64,000 bases of DNA, taken from NCBI RefSeq assembly GCF_007745175.1, contig NZ_CP036271.1:558001-622000 (forward strand). The letters run 5' to 3'. Each line of letters opens with the position of its first letter. Position 1 is the first letter of the stretch. This document shows positions 28,979 to 37,334 of this stretch, piece by piece. The notes below the pieces were generated by a model, which saw only the letters and a list, made by a program, of their open reading frames with translations, ran no database searches and was not told the origin of the DNA. The position numbers and the translations under genes were made by a program. This DNA is from Caulifigura coniformis. Its GTDB lineage: Bacteria; Planctomycetota; Planctomycetia; Planctomycetales; Planctomycetaceae.

Positions 28979-29533
28979 CTACCAGAGGCACTTGGGATGG
29001 AACCCCGAGAACGGAGCGTAGCTCGAACGGTAGTTCACCTTGACCTCGGTGCCCTGCAGCTCCCACTGCTCATGCTGCCGCATGCCGAACGGCGTCATGA
29101 TCCAGTGCCCGCGAACGCGGTAGTAGAACGGGCCGTACATCGCATGATACTTGTGCGGGTACAGCATCTCGTGCGGAGCGAGGGCCTGGTTGGTGATGAT
29201 GGAGCCGCCGGCCCAGTGCGGGACGTTCTGCTGCGGCGAGGGATAGAGCGGAGCATTCAGCTGCGGATACTGGCAGGCCGGGCCTGCCGTGGGCAGCGGG
29301 GCGACGACATTCCCGCCGGGCGCCGCGACCACGGGAGCCCCAGTCGCCGGGGCGACGGCCACCGGCGCCTGGTGCACGTTGCTCGCCGTACGGATCGGCG
29401 CGGCGCTCTCGACCGAGATCGGTCGGGCTTCGGAAAGATCAGGCAGCGCCGGGGGCGTGAAATCCTGCGCCCGGGCGCTCGACGCGACGGATGCCGACAG
29501 CACCATCGCGCCCAGAAGTGACTTGCGAACCAT
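28979..29533 (-). CDS. Secreted protein, function unknown
   Basis: The 184-residue product starts MVRKSLLGAMVLSASVASSARA, a clear signal peptide. A Pro/Ala-rich spacer (about residues 25-80) follows. The C-terminal block has many aromatic and His residues (LYPHKYHAMYGPFYYRVRGHW and QHEQWELQGTEVKVNYRS). AAGGAGGGG lies 3 bases before the ATG, one of the strongest ribosome binding sites here, suggesting high expression. It is the first of three neighbouring secreted-protein genes on this strand, each separated by about 180-190 bases and each with its own downstream hairpin. An envelope role is inferred from signal peptide and company only. Confidence 0.65.
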   Translation of the reverse strand: MVRKSLLGAMVLSASVASSARAQDFTPPALPDLSEARPISVESAAPIRTASNVHQAPVAVAPATGAPVVAAPGGNVVAPLPTAGPACQYPQLNAPLYPSPQQNVPHWAGGSIITNQALAPHEMLYPHKYHAMYGPFYYRVRGHWIMTPFGMRQHEQWELQGTEVKVNYRSSYAPFSGFHPKCLW

Positions 29534-29893
29534 GTTCCCCTCCTTGAGAACGAAAACCACGACGACAGTGAGACCGTCCGCCCGTTGAACGACCGCGCCT
29601 TCGCGCGTCCGTCCAGGCATTCCCCCAAAACCCGTCCCCGGCCGCGACGGCGCGCACCGCGGGCGAGTGATGTGCCCCGGAATCAGGCGTCCTCCCTGCC
29701 GCTTGCTTCATCGGACATCTCCCCTCCGGTCGCACGACCGGCCTGTCCGAAGCCTGCACGATGGCCCTGACATCGGGCCGCGATTCGTGCGGTCAGTCCT
29801 CAGATTCGGCGGAGGCGGATCGTGGCGATGAGTCATTTCCATCCTGATGTTCCGCAGGGCGTGGATTTTCCGAATGTCAGGCGTTACAGGCGT

Positions 29894-30253
29894 TTACGTC
29901 GACTGAAAGATCGCTACGGACGGCACGATCGTCACGCGTGGAGCAACCCGACTTCCGCGAATAATCGTCACACTTTCACACACCGCCTGCAGGGGGCTGG
30001 CTGCCGAGAGCTGGCCCGGAAACGCTTCCCGCTCCCGAACGCCGGCCCTGCTGCCCGGGCAGGGATTGGGAACAGTGCGGAGGTGTTTGACACCGAGGGG
30101 AGCAAGGAGGGCGCGTTGTGTGGGTGGTCCTGTACTCCTCGCCCTCTTTTCCTGCGGAAGTTCAGTGGAAGGAACGGGAGAGCGTGGGTGGTGCGGACAG
30201 GGAGCCGGCCGGGCCGGGTTGTGTGACGACAGGTTGACGGTGGTTGTGTTCAT
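29894..30253 (-). CDS. Possible small Pro/Arg-rich protein, unknown
   Basis: This 119-codon frame begins MNTTTVNLSSHNPARPAPCP. GGAGG lies 6 bases before the ATG, an ideal position. Beyond the first 20 residues the sequence is Pro/Arg/Ser-rich with no recognised domain, so the gene may be spurious or only its start may matter. The beginning resembles that of the frame at 16742-17038: same ATGGAGGA context, then a Thr-rich start, then an HN-x-AR...PCP stretch. Both sit in long intergenic regions. Confidence 0.3.
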   Translation of the reverse strand: MNTTTVNLSSHNPARPAPCPHHPRSPVPSTELPQEKRARSTGPPTQRALLAPLGVKHLRTVPNPCPGSRAGVREREAFPGQLSAASPLQAVCESVTIIRGSRVAPRVTIVPSVAIFQST

Positions 30254-30331
30254 AGGTCCTCCATCATGACGGGGGCGGTTGCGCGGGAGGGCTCGGAAGT
30301 CGGAAGTGCTTGGGCGGGTGGGGATTGGGGC

Positions 30332-30441
30332 AGGGCGAGTCACTTTTTCACAGTCAGTCGTTTCTCGTCACCGCAGGTCATTTTGCGGCAATAACGAAAG
30401 CCAACAGCGAATTGGCCCATCTCGAAAAAGTGACCAGCCCT
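30332..30441. repeat. Inverted repeat with 18-bp arms and nested inner stem
   Basis: The arm at 30332-30349 matches the reverse complement of the arm at 30424-30441 at 16 of 18 positions, with a perfect core GTCACTTTTTC / GAAAAAGTGAC. The 74-base spacer has its own stem (CCGCA with TGCGG). The 110-base unit ends 128 bases before the sugar isomerase ATG. It could be a small non-autonomous mobile repeat, a non-coding RNA or a binding site; the sequence does not decide. Confidence 0.55.
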
Positions 30442-30569
30442 CGCTGCCTGAGTGGTTGGCTGGAGGCGCCGTTCCTCTCCCGGTAAAGTCTTCAGTCTTG
30501 CCATCCGGGCCGTCCGGCCGGGGTTATCTCGCCGCTGTTGTCTCTCTTGCTGCTGAAAGTGTCTGTTCC

Positions 30570-31418
30570 ATGTCGCACTGGCCCATCGGTGTTTTCACGT
30601 CCATCGACGCCGGACTCGGTGTCCATCTCGACGTCGTCCAGGACCTGAAGATCCCGACGGTGCAGGTCCACGCGCCGCATGGCGCTTCCCGGACGCCCCA
30701 GGCGGCCAAGGACTTCCTCGCGAAGACCAAGGCGGCAGGAATTGAAGTCACCTGCGTCTTCGGAGGCTTCGATGGCGAGAGCTACGCCTCCATTCCGATC
30801 ACGGCCGAGACCGTCGGGCTGGTTCCCGAAGGAACCCGCGCGGCCCGGCTGAAGGAAATGAAGGAGATCTCCGACTTCGCAAAACTGCTGGGCGTCGAAG
30901 CCATCGGCCTGCACATCGGGTTTGTTCCGGCCGATCGCAAGAGCGCGGCCTACAAGGGGGTGCTCGACTGCACCCGCGACCTGCTCGATCACGCCGCGAA
31001 GAACGGCCAGCGGATTCATCTCGAAACCGGACAGGAAACGGCCGACCACCTGCTCGAGTTCTTCCACGACGTTGAACGCAAGAACCTGGCGATCAACTTC
31101 GACCCGGCCAACATGATCCTGTACGGCAACGGCAACCCGATCGAAGCGCTGATGAAGGTCGGCGAGTTCGTGAAGAGCGTCCACTGCAAGGACGCGAAGT
31201 GGGCCGCGGAAGCGGTGCGCGGCAAGGAATGGGGCAGCGAAGTCGCTCTCGGCGATGGCGACGTCAACATCGAGCTGTACCTGCGCGTCCTCAAGTCGTT
31301 CGGCTACACCGGACCGCTGACAATCGAACGCGAAATCGCCCACGACCGCACCCAGCAGAAGAAAGACATCGGCCAGGCCGTTTCACTGCTGGAGACGCTG
31401 AAGAAGCGAATTGGCTGA
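30570..31418 (+). CDS. Sugar phosphate isomerase/epimerase (AP endonuclease 2-type TIM barrel)
   Basis: The 282-residue protein fits the xylose-isomerase-like TIM-barrel family, which isomerises or epimerises sugars and inositols with a bound metal. Likely metal ligands are Glu in HLETGQET, Asp in INFDPANMI, His in VHCKDAKW and Glu in TIEREIAHD, in the usual order. HIGFVPAD fits the strand-4 region. The specific sugar is unknown. The start at 30570 (MSHWPIGVFTSID) replaces a longer non-coding-looking frame from 30279. It is the first gene of a plus-strand catabolic block and is followed 44 bases later by the ASCH-like gene. Confidence 0.85.
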   Translation: MSHWPIGVFTSIDAGLGVHLDVVQDLKIPTVQVHAPHGASRTPQAAKDFLAKTKAAGIEVTCVFGGFDGESYASIPITAETVGLVPEGTRAARLKEMKEISDFAKLLGVEAIGLHIGFVPADRKSAAYKGVLDCTRDLLDHAAKNGQRIHLETGQETADHLLEFFHDVERKNLAINFDPANMILYGNGNPIEALMKVGEFVKSVHCKDAKWAAEAVRGKEWGSEVALGDGDVNIELYLRVLKSFGYTGPLTIEREIAHDRTQQKKDIGQAVSLLETLKKRIG

Positions 31419-31462
31419 TCGGTCTCTCTGATCTCCCGGTTGTCTGGAACGGGGCTGGTCGC

Positions 31463-32062
31463 ATGTTGATCAAACGGGATGTTCTCGATCGCATCGCGGC
31501 AGGGGAGATCTCGATCGCTTTTCGTTGCTGGAACAAGCCGACGGTGAAGACGGGGGGGACCCTGAAAACCGCCGTCGGCGTTCTGGCGATCGAGGCAGTC
31601 GAGCCGATCGAGATGGCAGAGATCACCGATGCGGATGCCCGGCGGGCGGGGCATGCGGATCGCGAAACGGCGATCCGAAAGCTCTGTCTTGATCGAGCCG
31701 GACAGCTGTACCGCATTCGTCTCCGGCTGGCCGGCCCCGATCCGCGGATCGCTCTCAGAGAGTCGGTGGAGTTGAGCGTCGACGATTGCGAGGAACTTGC
31801 GACCCGGCTTGGGCGGCTCGATTCCGGCCCCGCAGGAGCGTGGACCGATCGGGTGCTGCGCGCGATCCAGGCGCTGCCAGAAAAGCCCGCCGGCGAACTG
31901 GCCGAACTGACCGGGTTCGACAAGGAGTGGCTGAAAACCAACGTGCGGAAGCTGAAGAACCTGGGTCTGACAGAAAGCCTGCAGCCGGGATACCGGCTCT
32001 CTCCGCGCGGTCGCGCGTGGCTGAAGCCCTCTCGAGATCGGACGTCGTCGAAGAAAGGATGA
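31463..32062 (+). CDS. ASCH-like domain protein with C-terminal winged-helix-like region
   Basis: The 199-residue protein begins MLIKRDVLDRIAAGEISIAF with a conserved-looking RCWNKPTVKTGGTLKTAVGVLAIEAVE block. This layout (compact beta-barrel with Lys/Arg-rich edge) suggests an ASCH/PUA-type nucleic-acid-binding fold. The last 70 residues (LPEKPAGELAELTGFDKEWLKTNVRKLKNLGLTE) look like a winged helix for DNA or RNA binding. Together they suggest an RNA- or DNA-binding regulator, but this is inference. It lies between the isomerase and a cupin gene (8 bases to the next). Confidence 0.6.
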   Translation: MLIKRDVLDRIAAGEISIAFRCWNKPTVKTGGTLKTAVGVLAIEAVEPIEMAEITDADARRAGHADRETAIRKLCLDRAGQLYRIRLRLAGPDPRIALRESVELSVDDCEELATRLGRLDSGPAGAWTDRVLRAIQALPEKPAGELAELTGFDKEWLKTNVRKLKNLGLTESLQPGYRLSPRGRAWLKPSRDRTSSKKG

Positions 32063-32070
32063 ACTGACAG

Positions 32071-32433
32071 ATGCCACGCCTCATCGCGTCTCCCACCGTC
32101 GTCCAGGCTGCCGGCAACAAGCCGAAACGGATCGAAGAGTTCGTCGGCCGAGTGAATACGCAGACGGAAGGGGTCAGCGTCGCCCGCATGAAATCGCCGC
32201 CGGGCTGGATCGAGCCGGGCCAGCGTCCCGACTTCGAAGAGATCACCGTGGTGCTTCAGGGGACGGTGCGCGTCCATCATGAAGCGGGCGTGCTCGAAGT
32301 CCCCGCCGGGCAGGCGGTGATCACGGCGCCCGGAGAATGGGTGAAGTACGAAACGCCAGACGGGGCCGAATACATCGCCATCTGCCTGCCGGCATTCAGC
32401 CCGGACACCGTGCACCGCGACGAGACGCCGTAG
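32071..32433 (+). CDS. Single-domain cupin protein
   Basis: The 120-residue protein has one cupin barrel. The first cupin motif is degenerate (PDFEEITVVLQGTVRVHHEAG, with Glu but no HxH). The second motif is VPAGQAVITAPGEWVKYETP, with no His. Metal binding is therefore doubtful, and it may simply bind a small ligand. It starts 8 bases after the ASCH-like gene, so the two are likely an operon, and it precedes the sulfatase gene by 86 bases. Confidence 0.7.
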   Translation: MPRLIASPTVVQAAGNKPKRIEEFVGRVNTQTEGVSVARMKSPPGWIEPGQRPDFEEITVVLQGTVRVHHEAGVLEVPAGQAVITAPGEWVKYETPDGAEYIAICLPAFSPDTVHRDETP

Positions 32434-32519
32434 TACGACACCCCCTGAGCTGCATGCCCTGACTGCACGGCGAGGCCCGAAGACTGGACGACTGAGGCCA
32501 CTTGACCGGGAGTTTTCCG

Positions 32520-34088
32520 ATGCGAGCTGCTCTCATTGTTGTGGTGTGGTCGCTGGGACTGGTCGTCGGCCAGGCTGCGGCCGCCGACGCCCGGCCCAAC
32601 ATCCTGTTCCTCTTCAGCGACGACCAGAACCCCCGCACGATCCGCTGCTATCCGCAGTCGTGGGAATGGGTCGAGACGCCGAATATCGATGCCCTTGCCA
32701 GGAGCGGCGTTCGCTTTGAGCACTGCTATCTCGGCGCCTGGTGCATGCCTTCCCGCGCCACGCTCCTCACGGGCCGGCATCCCCACGCGATCGAGTCGAT
32801 GACCATGCAGGGGGTGTACCCCGGCAGTTCTTACGATCCCGAGAAGTGCCCGTTCTGGCCGCGAATCCTGCGCAAGCAGGGGTATCAGACGGCCCAGATC
32901 GGGAAATGGCACACGGGAACGGATGCCGGGTACGGCCGTGACTGGGACTACCAGATCGTCTGGAACCGTCCGAAGCGCGCCAGCAATGCCGGCAACTACT
33001 ACGTCGACCAGATCGTTGACTGGAACGGCGTCGAGAAGCATGTCGACGGCTACTCGACGGACAACTACTCCCAATGGGCCTGCGACTACATCCGCGGAGA
33101 AGGTCGAACGGCCGACAAGCCGTGGTTCCTCTGGCTGTGTTATGGCGCGATCCACGGCCCGTCGACGCCCGCGCCGCGGCACAAGGGGCTCTATCGAAAC
33201 GCTCCCGTCGAGCTTCCATCCGACATCCTCGGACCACGCCCCGAGAAGCCGGCGTATCTCGACCGGAGTCAGGCCTGGGTGAAAGGCGAGGACGGCGAGA
33301 TCTACGCTGGCAAAAGCGGCGAGACCTTCGGAGACGAAGCGGGAAAACGACGGAAGACTTACGCCGACTTCGTCCGGCAGATGAACGAATGCGGCCGCGC
33401 GCTCGATGAAGGGATTGGCCAGGTGCTGACTGCGTTGAAGGAGTCGGGGCAGCTCGAAAACACGCTGATCGTCTTCGCCGCCGATCAGGGCTTCGGGATG
33501 GGCGAACACGGATTTCGCAGCAAGCTCGCTCCCTACGAAGCGACCTACAACTCGCCGCTGATCGTCGCACAGGCCGGGAAGATCCCGGCCGGCAAAGTCT
33601 GTTCATCGCCGGTCACGGGGCCGGATCTCGTCCAGACCATCCTGAAAACCGCGGGGGTTGAAGTCCCCTGGAAAATGCACGGTCGCGACCTCAGTGAGCT
33701 TCTGGCTGACCCTGAGCGGATCGAAGCGCCGCGTGTGGCCCTCTTCGAGGATATGGGCCAGAAATATGGATCGGAATGCGATGCGATCCCGACGGACGAT
33801 TCGATATTCCATGGGAACGTACCGCGCTGGATCGCCATCCGTTATGGCAGGCACAAATACATCCGCACGCTCGTTGCGGGAGAAATGGAAGAGATCTACG
33901 ACCTGCAGGCCGACCCGGGTGAACTGACCAATCTCGCACTGCGGCCCGAACACGAGGAACTGCTCAGGAGTCTGCGGGCCAAAGCGGTTGAAGAACTCCG
34001 GCGGACGGAGTCGGGCTTCGTTGACCGCCTGCCTGTCACCCGCGCTATGCGAAGCGACCCTCCGGCGGCCGGCAAAGAAAAGAGCTGA
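32520..34088 (+). CDS. Secreted sulfatase
   Basis: The 522-residue protein has a signal peptide (LIVVVWSLGLVVGQAAAADA) and the family's first metal-site motif (NILFLFSDDQNP). The active-site motif is CMPSRATLLTGR. Cys75 of CxPSR is the residue that must be converted to formylglycine. Later QIGKWHTGTD and a C-terminal YDLQADPGELTNLA typical of alkaline-phosphatase-type sulfatases are present. It likely removes sulfate from algal or animal polysaccharides in the periplasm. The maturation enzyme gene is not in the window. The start at 32520 has GGGAG 8 bases upstream. Confidence 0.9.
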   Translation: MRAALIVVVWSLGLVVGQAAAADARPNILFLFSDDQNPRTIRCYPQSWEWVETPNIDALARSGVRFEHCYLGAWCMPSRATLLTGRHPHAIESMTMQGVYPGSSYDPEKCPFWPRILRKQGYQTAQIGKWHTGTDAGYGRDWDYQIVWNRPKRASNAGNYYVDQIVDWNGVEKHVDGYSTDNYSQWACDYIRGEGRTADKPWFLWLCYGAIHGPSTPAPRHKGLYRNAPVELPSDILGPRPEKPAYLDRSQAWVKGEDGEIYAGKSGETFGDEAGKRRKTYADFVRQMNECGRALDEGIGQVLTALKESGQLENTLIVFAADQGFGMGEHGFRSKLAPYEATYNSPLIVAQAGKIPAGKVCSSPVTGPDLVQTILKTAGVEVPWKMHGRDLSELLADPERIEAPRVALFEDMGQKYGSECDAIPTDDSIFHGNVPRWIAIRYGRHKYIRTLVAGEMEEIYDLQADPGELTNLALRPEHEELLRSLRAKAVEELRRTESGFVDRLPVTRAMRSDPPAAGKEKS

Positions 34089-34214
34089 AACGGCGTCTCG
34101 GGAATTCCCCGGCCCTCAGCGCCTTCGCGGTGAAAGCCGCTGCGATTCGTGGCTATAATCAAGAGTTCCGCGCGGGTGAGCGCGTCAACGGAATCCGGCG
34201 GTTCGGGGGAACGC

Positions 34215-37200
34215 ATGCGGAGTTGCTTCGTCACTTTGATCGCGGCCTGGAGCCTGTTGCACGTCACGGTGTGCCGCGCGGCCGATGGTCCCATCAGCTT
34301 CAGCCGTGACGTCCGGCCGATCCTTTCGAGCCACTGCTTCAAGTGTCACGGCTTCGACCCGGCCACGCGTGAAGCCGGACTGCGACTCGACACGAAAGAG
34401 GGGCTCTTTAACGACCACGAGGGGAACCGGCCGTTCGTGGCCGGGCACGCGGAAGAGAGCGAAGCCCTGAGACGCATCCTGTCGGACGACGCCGACGAAA
34501 GGATGCCGCCGCCGTCGGCCAAGAAAGACCTGACGCCGCGCGAGATCGAGATCCTGCAGAAATGGGTCGCGCAGGGAGCGGGCTGGGAGCCGCACTGGGC
34601 ATTCGTCCCGCCGACCCGGCCCGACGTTCCGGACATCCCGGGAGAATCGTGGTCACGCACACCAATCGACCATTTCATCGTGACCCGCCTGAAGGGGGCC
34701 GGACTGTCGCCTTCCCCGGAGGCCGATCGATACACGCTGATCCGTCGCGTCAGCCTCGACCTGACTGGTCTCCCGCCGACTCCCGACGAGGCGGATGCGT
34801 TCGTCAACGACGCTTCGCCCGATGCGTATGAGCAGCTGGTGAACCGTCTGCTCAACAGCCCGGCCTACGGCGAGCGCTGGGCCCGCCGCTGGCTCGACCT
34901 GGCGCGCTATGCCGACACGAACGGTTATGAGAAGGACCGCGAGCGAAACATCTGGCCCTACCGCGACTGGGTCGTGAAGGCGTTCAACGACAACATGCCG
35001 TTCGATGAGTTCACGGTGAAACAGATCGCCGGCGACATGCTGCCGAATGCGACCGAAGACGATCGCATCGCGACGGGATTCCATCGCAATACGATGCTGA
35101 ACGAAGAAGGGGGGATCGACCCGCTCGAGTTCCGCTTCTACGCGATGACCGATCGCGTCGCGACGACGGGGACGACCTGGCTGGGGCTGACGACCGGCTG
35201 CGCACAGTGCCACGATCACAAGTACGACCCGATCTCGCATCGCGAATACTTCGGGATGATGGCCTTCCTGAATAACGCGGACGAAGTCGAACTGCCGCTC
35301 GGGCCGGCCGTGCAGAAAGTGGATGCCGTCTCCCCGGAGAAGACCGCTGAGACGGCGAAGTCGCTCGCGGCCCAATGGTCGGTGGTGAAAGGCGATCGCA
35401 AAGCCAGGCCCCGGAAAGGCGCATCGCCCGAAGCTGGCAGGGCGGGTCAGGACGACGCGGCTGCCCTCCCTCCGGACCACTTGGCCGAAGCCGCGTTTCG
35501 CGAATGGCTGGCGAAGGAACAGGGACGCGTTCCGCAGTGGACCCGCATTCATCCGACGTCGCTTCAGTCCAATCTGCCGCTCCTCTCGCTCACCGATGAT
35601 GACGTCGTTTTCGTCACGGGCGACACCACGAAGCAGGACACCTATCGCATCGCCGCGAGCCCCGCGGTGAAGGCCGCCACGGCGCTGCGCATCGAGGCCC
35701 TGCCTGATCCGCTCCTTCCGGGAGGCGGCCCCGGGATGACGTACTACGAAGGGAAGAAAGGCGACTTCTTCCTCGCGAACCTCGTCATGAAAGCGAACGG
35801 GCAGGCGGTGAAGTTTGCCTCGGCCGAGGCGAGCTACGCGAAGAACGCGTTCGGCGCGACCCCCGCCACGGCGGACATGGCCATTGATGACAACCTGCAG
35901 TCGGGCTGGGGCGTGGCCGACCGCCCGGCCGAGCGGCATGTCGCCGTTTTCCGGTTCACCGAACCGATCGACATCGACTCGCTCGAACTCGAAATGCTCT
36001 TTGCGAGGCACTTCGCGTCGTCGCTTGGCAAATTTCGATTGTCGTTGACGACGGCGAAGGAGACGCCGGTTCGCGACATCAGCCCCGAGGCGGAGGAACT
36101 GCTGGCCAGCCCGTCCGGCGAATTGACGGACGCCGAGTTGAGTACGCTGCGTCTGGCATTCCTGCTTCAGGCTCCGGAACTGGCCAAGCCGGTTGAGGCG
36201 ATCCGCAAGCAGTTGCATCCACGGCCGGACGCGTCGACGCTCGTGTTCCAGGAACGTCCTGCCGGCAACCCGCGGCCGACCCATCTGCATCACCGGGGCG
36301 AATGGCTGCAGGCCAAAGAGGAAGTTCCGCCGGTGACGTTGGCTTTCCTCAATCCGTTCCCGGAAGGGGCTCCGAAGAACCGCCTGTCGTTCGCGCGCTG
36401 GCTCGTGGCGCGCGACAACCCGCTCACGGCACGGGTGGTCGTCAACCAGCAATGGGCCGCCCTGTTTGGCAGGGGGCTCGTGGCCACCGTGCAGGATTTC
36501 GGCTTCCAGGGGGACACTCCTTCCCATCCCGATCTGCTCGACTGGCTGGCCATCGAGTTCATGGAGAGCGGGTGGAACCTGAAGCACATCCATCGGCTGA
36601 TCGTGATGAGCAGCGTTTATCGGCAGTCGTCGGTGGTCACGCCGCTGGCCCGCGAGAAAGATCCTTCGAATCTTCTCCTCTCGCGCGGGGCACGGCTGCG
36701 GCTGGAGGCGGAGATCATCCGAGACTCGGCCCTCGCGGCCGGCGGTCTCCTGTCCCGCAAAGTCGGCGGTCCCCCCGTCAAGCCGCCCCAGCCGAACAGC
36801 GTGACCGAAGCGGCCTATGGCGCCTTCAAGTGGGAGCCCAGCACGGGCGAAGACCGCTACCGCCGGAGCCTGTACACGTTCATGAAGCGGACGGCGCCCT
36901 TCGCGATGTACACCACGTTCGACGGACCGAGCGGCGAAGCCTGCCTCGCGCGTCGCGACGTCTCCAACACGCCGCTGCAGAGCCTCGCCCTGTTGAACGA
37001 CGAGATGTTCCTGGAGATCGCGAGATCGCTGGGACGACGCGCTTTGCAGATCGAAGGAGACGATCACGCGAAGGCGACTGCGCTGTTCCGGCTGGTGCTC
37101 ACGCGCCGGCCGGACGACTCCGAAGTCAGCGACCTGACCGCATTCGTCGATCATCAGCGGTCGGCGTTCAAAGGACAGATGACGCAGGCCCGTGAACTCG

Positions 37201-37295
37201 CGGCCGTGCAGGATGAGACCGCCCCTGAACTGGCTGCGTGGATCGCACTGGCGCGGGTCGTTCTGAGCCTGGATGAGGCCGTCACAAGAAACTGA
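34215..37295 (+). CDS. PSCyt1-DUF1549-DUF1553 c-type cytochrome protein
   Basis: The 1026-residue protein has a signal peptide (VTLIAAWSLLHVTVCRAADG). A planctomycete cytochrome c domain with heme motif CFKCH (Cys41, Cys44, His45) comes next. The DUF1549 region at about 150-350 includes RVSLDLTGLPPTPDEADAF and a second CxxCH (CAQCH, Cys329-His333). The DUF1553 domain from about 700 contains RLSFARWLVARDNPLTARV. These large exported proteins are a hallmark of planctomycetes and nearly always pair with a DUF1501 gene, as here (next gene). Function is unproven; a redox role in breaking down sulfated glycans is a common guess. Confidence 0.92.
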   Translation: MRSCFVTLIAAWSLLHVTVCRAADGPISFSRDVRPILSSHCFKCHGFDPATREAGLRLDTKEGLFNDHEGNRPFVAGHAEESEALRRILSDDADERMPPPSAKKDLTPREIEILQKWVAQGAGWEPHWAFVPPTRPDVPDIPGESWSRTPIDHFIVTRLKGAGLSPSPEADRYTLIRRVSLDLTGLPPTPDEADAFVNDASPDAYEQLVNRLLNSPAYGERWARRWLDLARYADTNGYEKDRERNIWPYRDWVVKAFNDNMPFDEFTVKQIAGDMLPNATEDDRIATGFHRNTMLNEEGGIDPLEFRFYAMTDRVATTGTTWLGLTTGCAQCHDHKYDPISHREYFGMMAFLNNADEVELPLGPAVQKVDAVSPEKTAETAKSLAAQWSVVKGDRKARPRKGASPEAGRAGQDDAAALPPDHLAEAAFREWLAKEQGRVPQWTRIHPTSLQSNLPLLSLTDDDVVFVTGDTTKQDTYRIAASPAVKAATALRIEALPDPLLPGGGPGMTYYEGKKGDFFLANLVMKANGQAVKFASAEASYAKNAFGATPATADMAIDDNLQSGWGVADRPAERHVAVFRFTEPIDIDSLELEMLFARHFASSLGKFRLSLTTAKETPVRDISPEAEELLASPSGELTDAELSTLRLAFLLQAPELAKPVEAIRKQLHPRPDASTLVFQERPAGNPRPTHLHHRGEWLQAKEEVPPVTLAFLNPFPEGAPKNRLSFARWLVARDNPLTARVVVNQQWAALFGRGLVATVQDFGFQGDTPSHPDLLDWLAIEFMESGWNLKHIHRLIVMSSVYRQSSVVTPLAREKDPSNLLLSRGARLRLEAEIIRDSALAAGGLLSRKVGGPPVKPPQPNSVTEAAYGAFKWEPSTGEDRYRRSLYTFMKRTAPFAMYTTFDGPSGEACLARRDVSNTPLQSLALLNDEMFLEIARSLGRRALQIEGDDHAKATALFRLVLTRRPDDSEVSDLTAFVDHQRSAFKGQMTQARELAAVQDETAPELAAWIALARVVLSLDEAVTRN

Positions 37296-37334
37296 CGACA
37301 CGACCGGTTGTCCGGCAGCTCGCCTGAAGAAGCC

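Larger units (their letters stand above)
29534..30569. other. Long stretch between secreted-protein genes and the sugar isomerase gene
   Basis: About 1036 bases. Two items are listed separately: a possible small minus-strand ORF (29894-30253) and an inverted-repeat structure (30332-30441). The rest, 29534-29893, has no credible frame or RNA fold that I can see. Promoters for both flanking directions should lie here. Confidence 0.45.

Noticed and set aside
29822..30226. 134-codon plus-strand frame
   Set aside because: No ribosome binding site, Arg-rich random-looking product, and it overlaps the opposite-strand small ORF with a better start.
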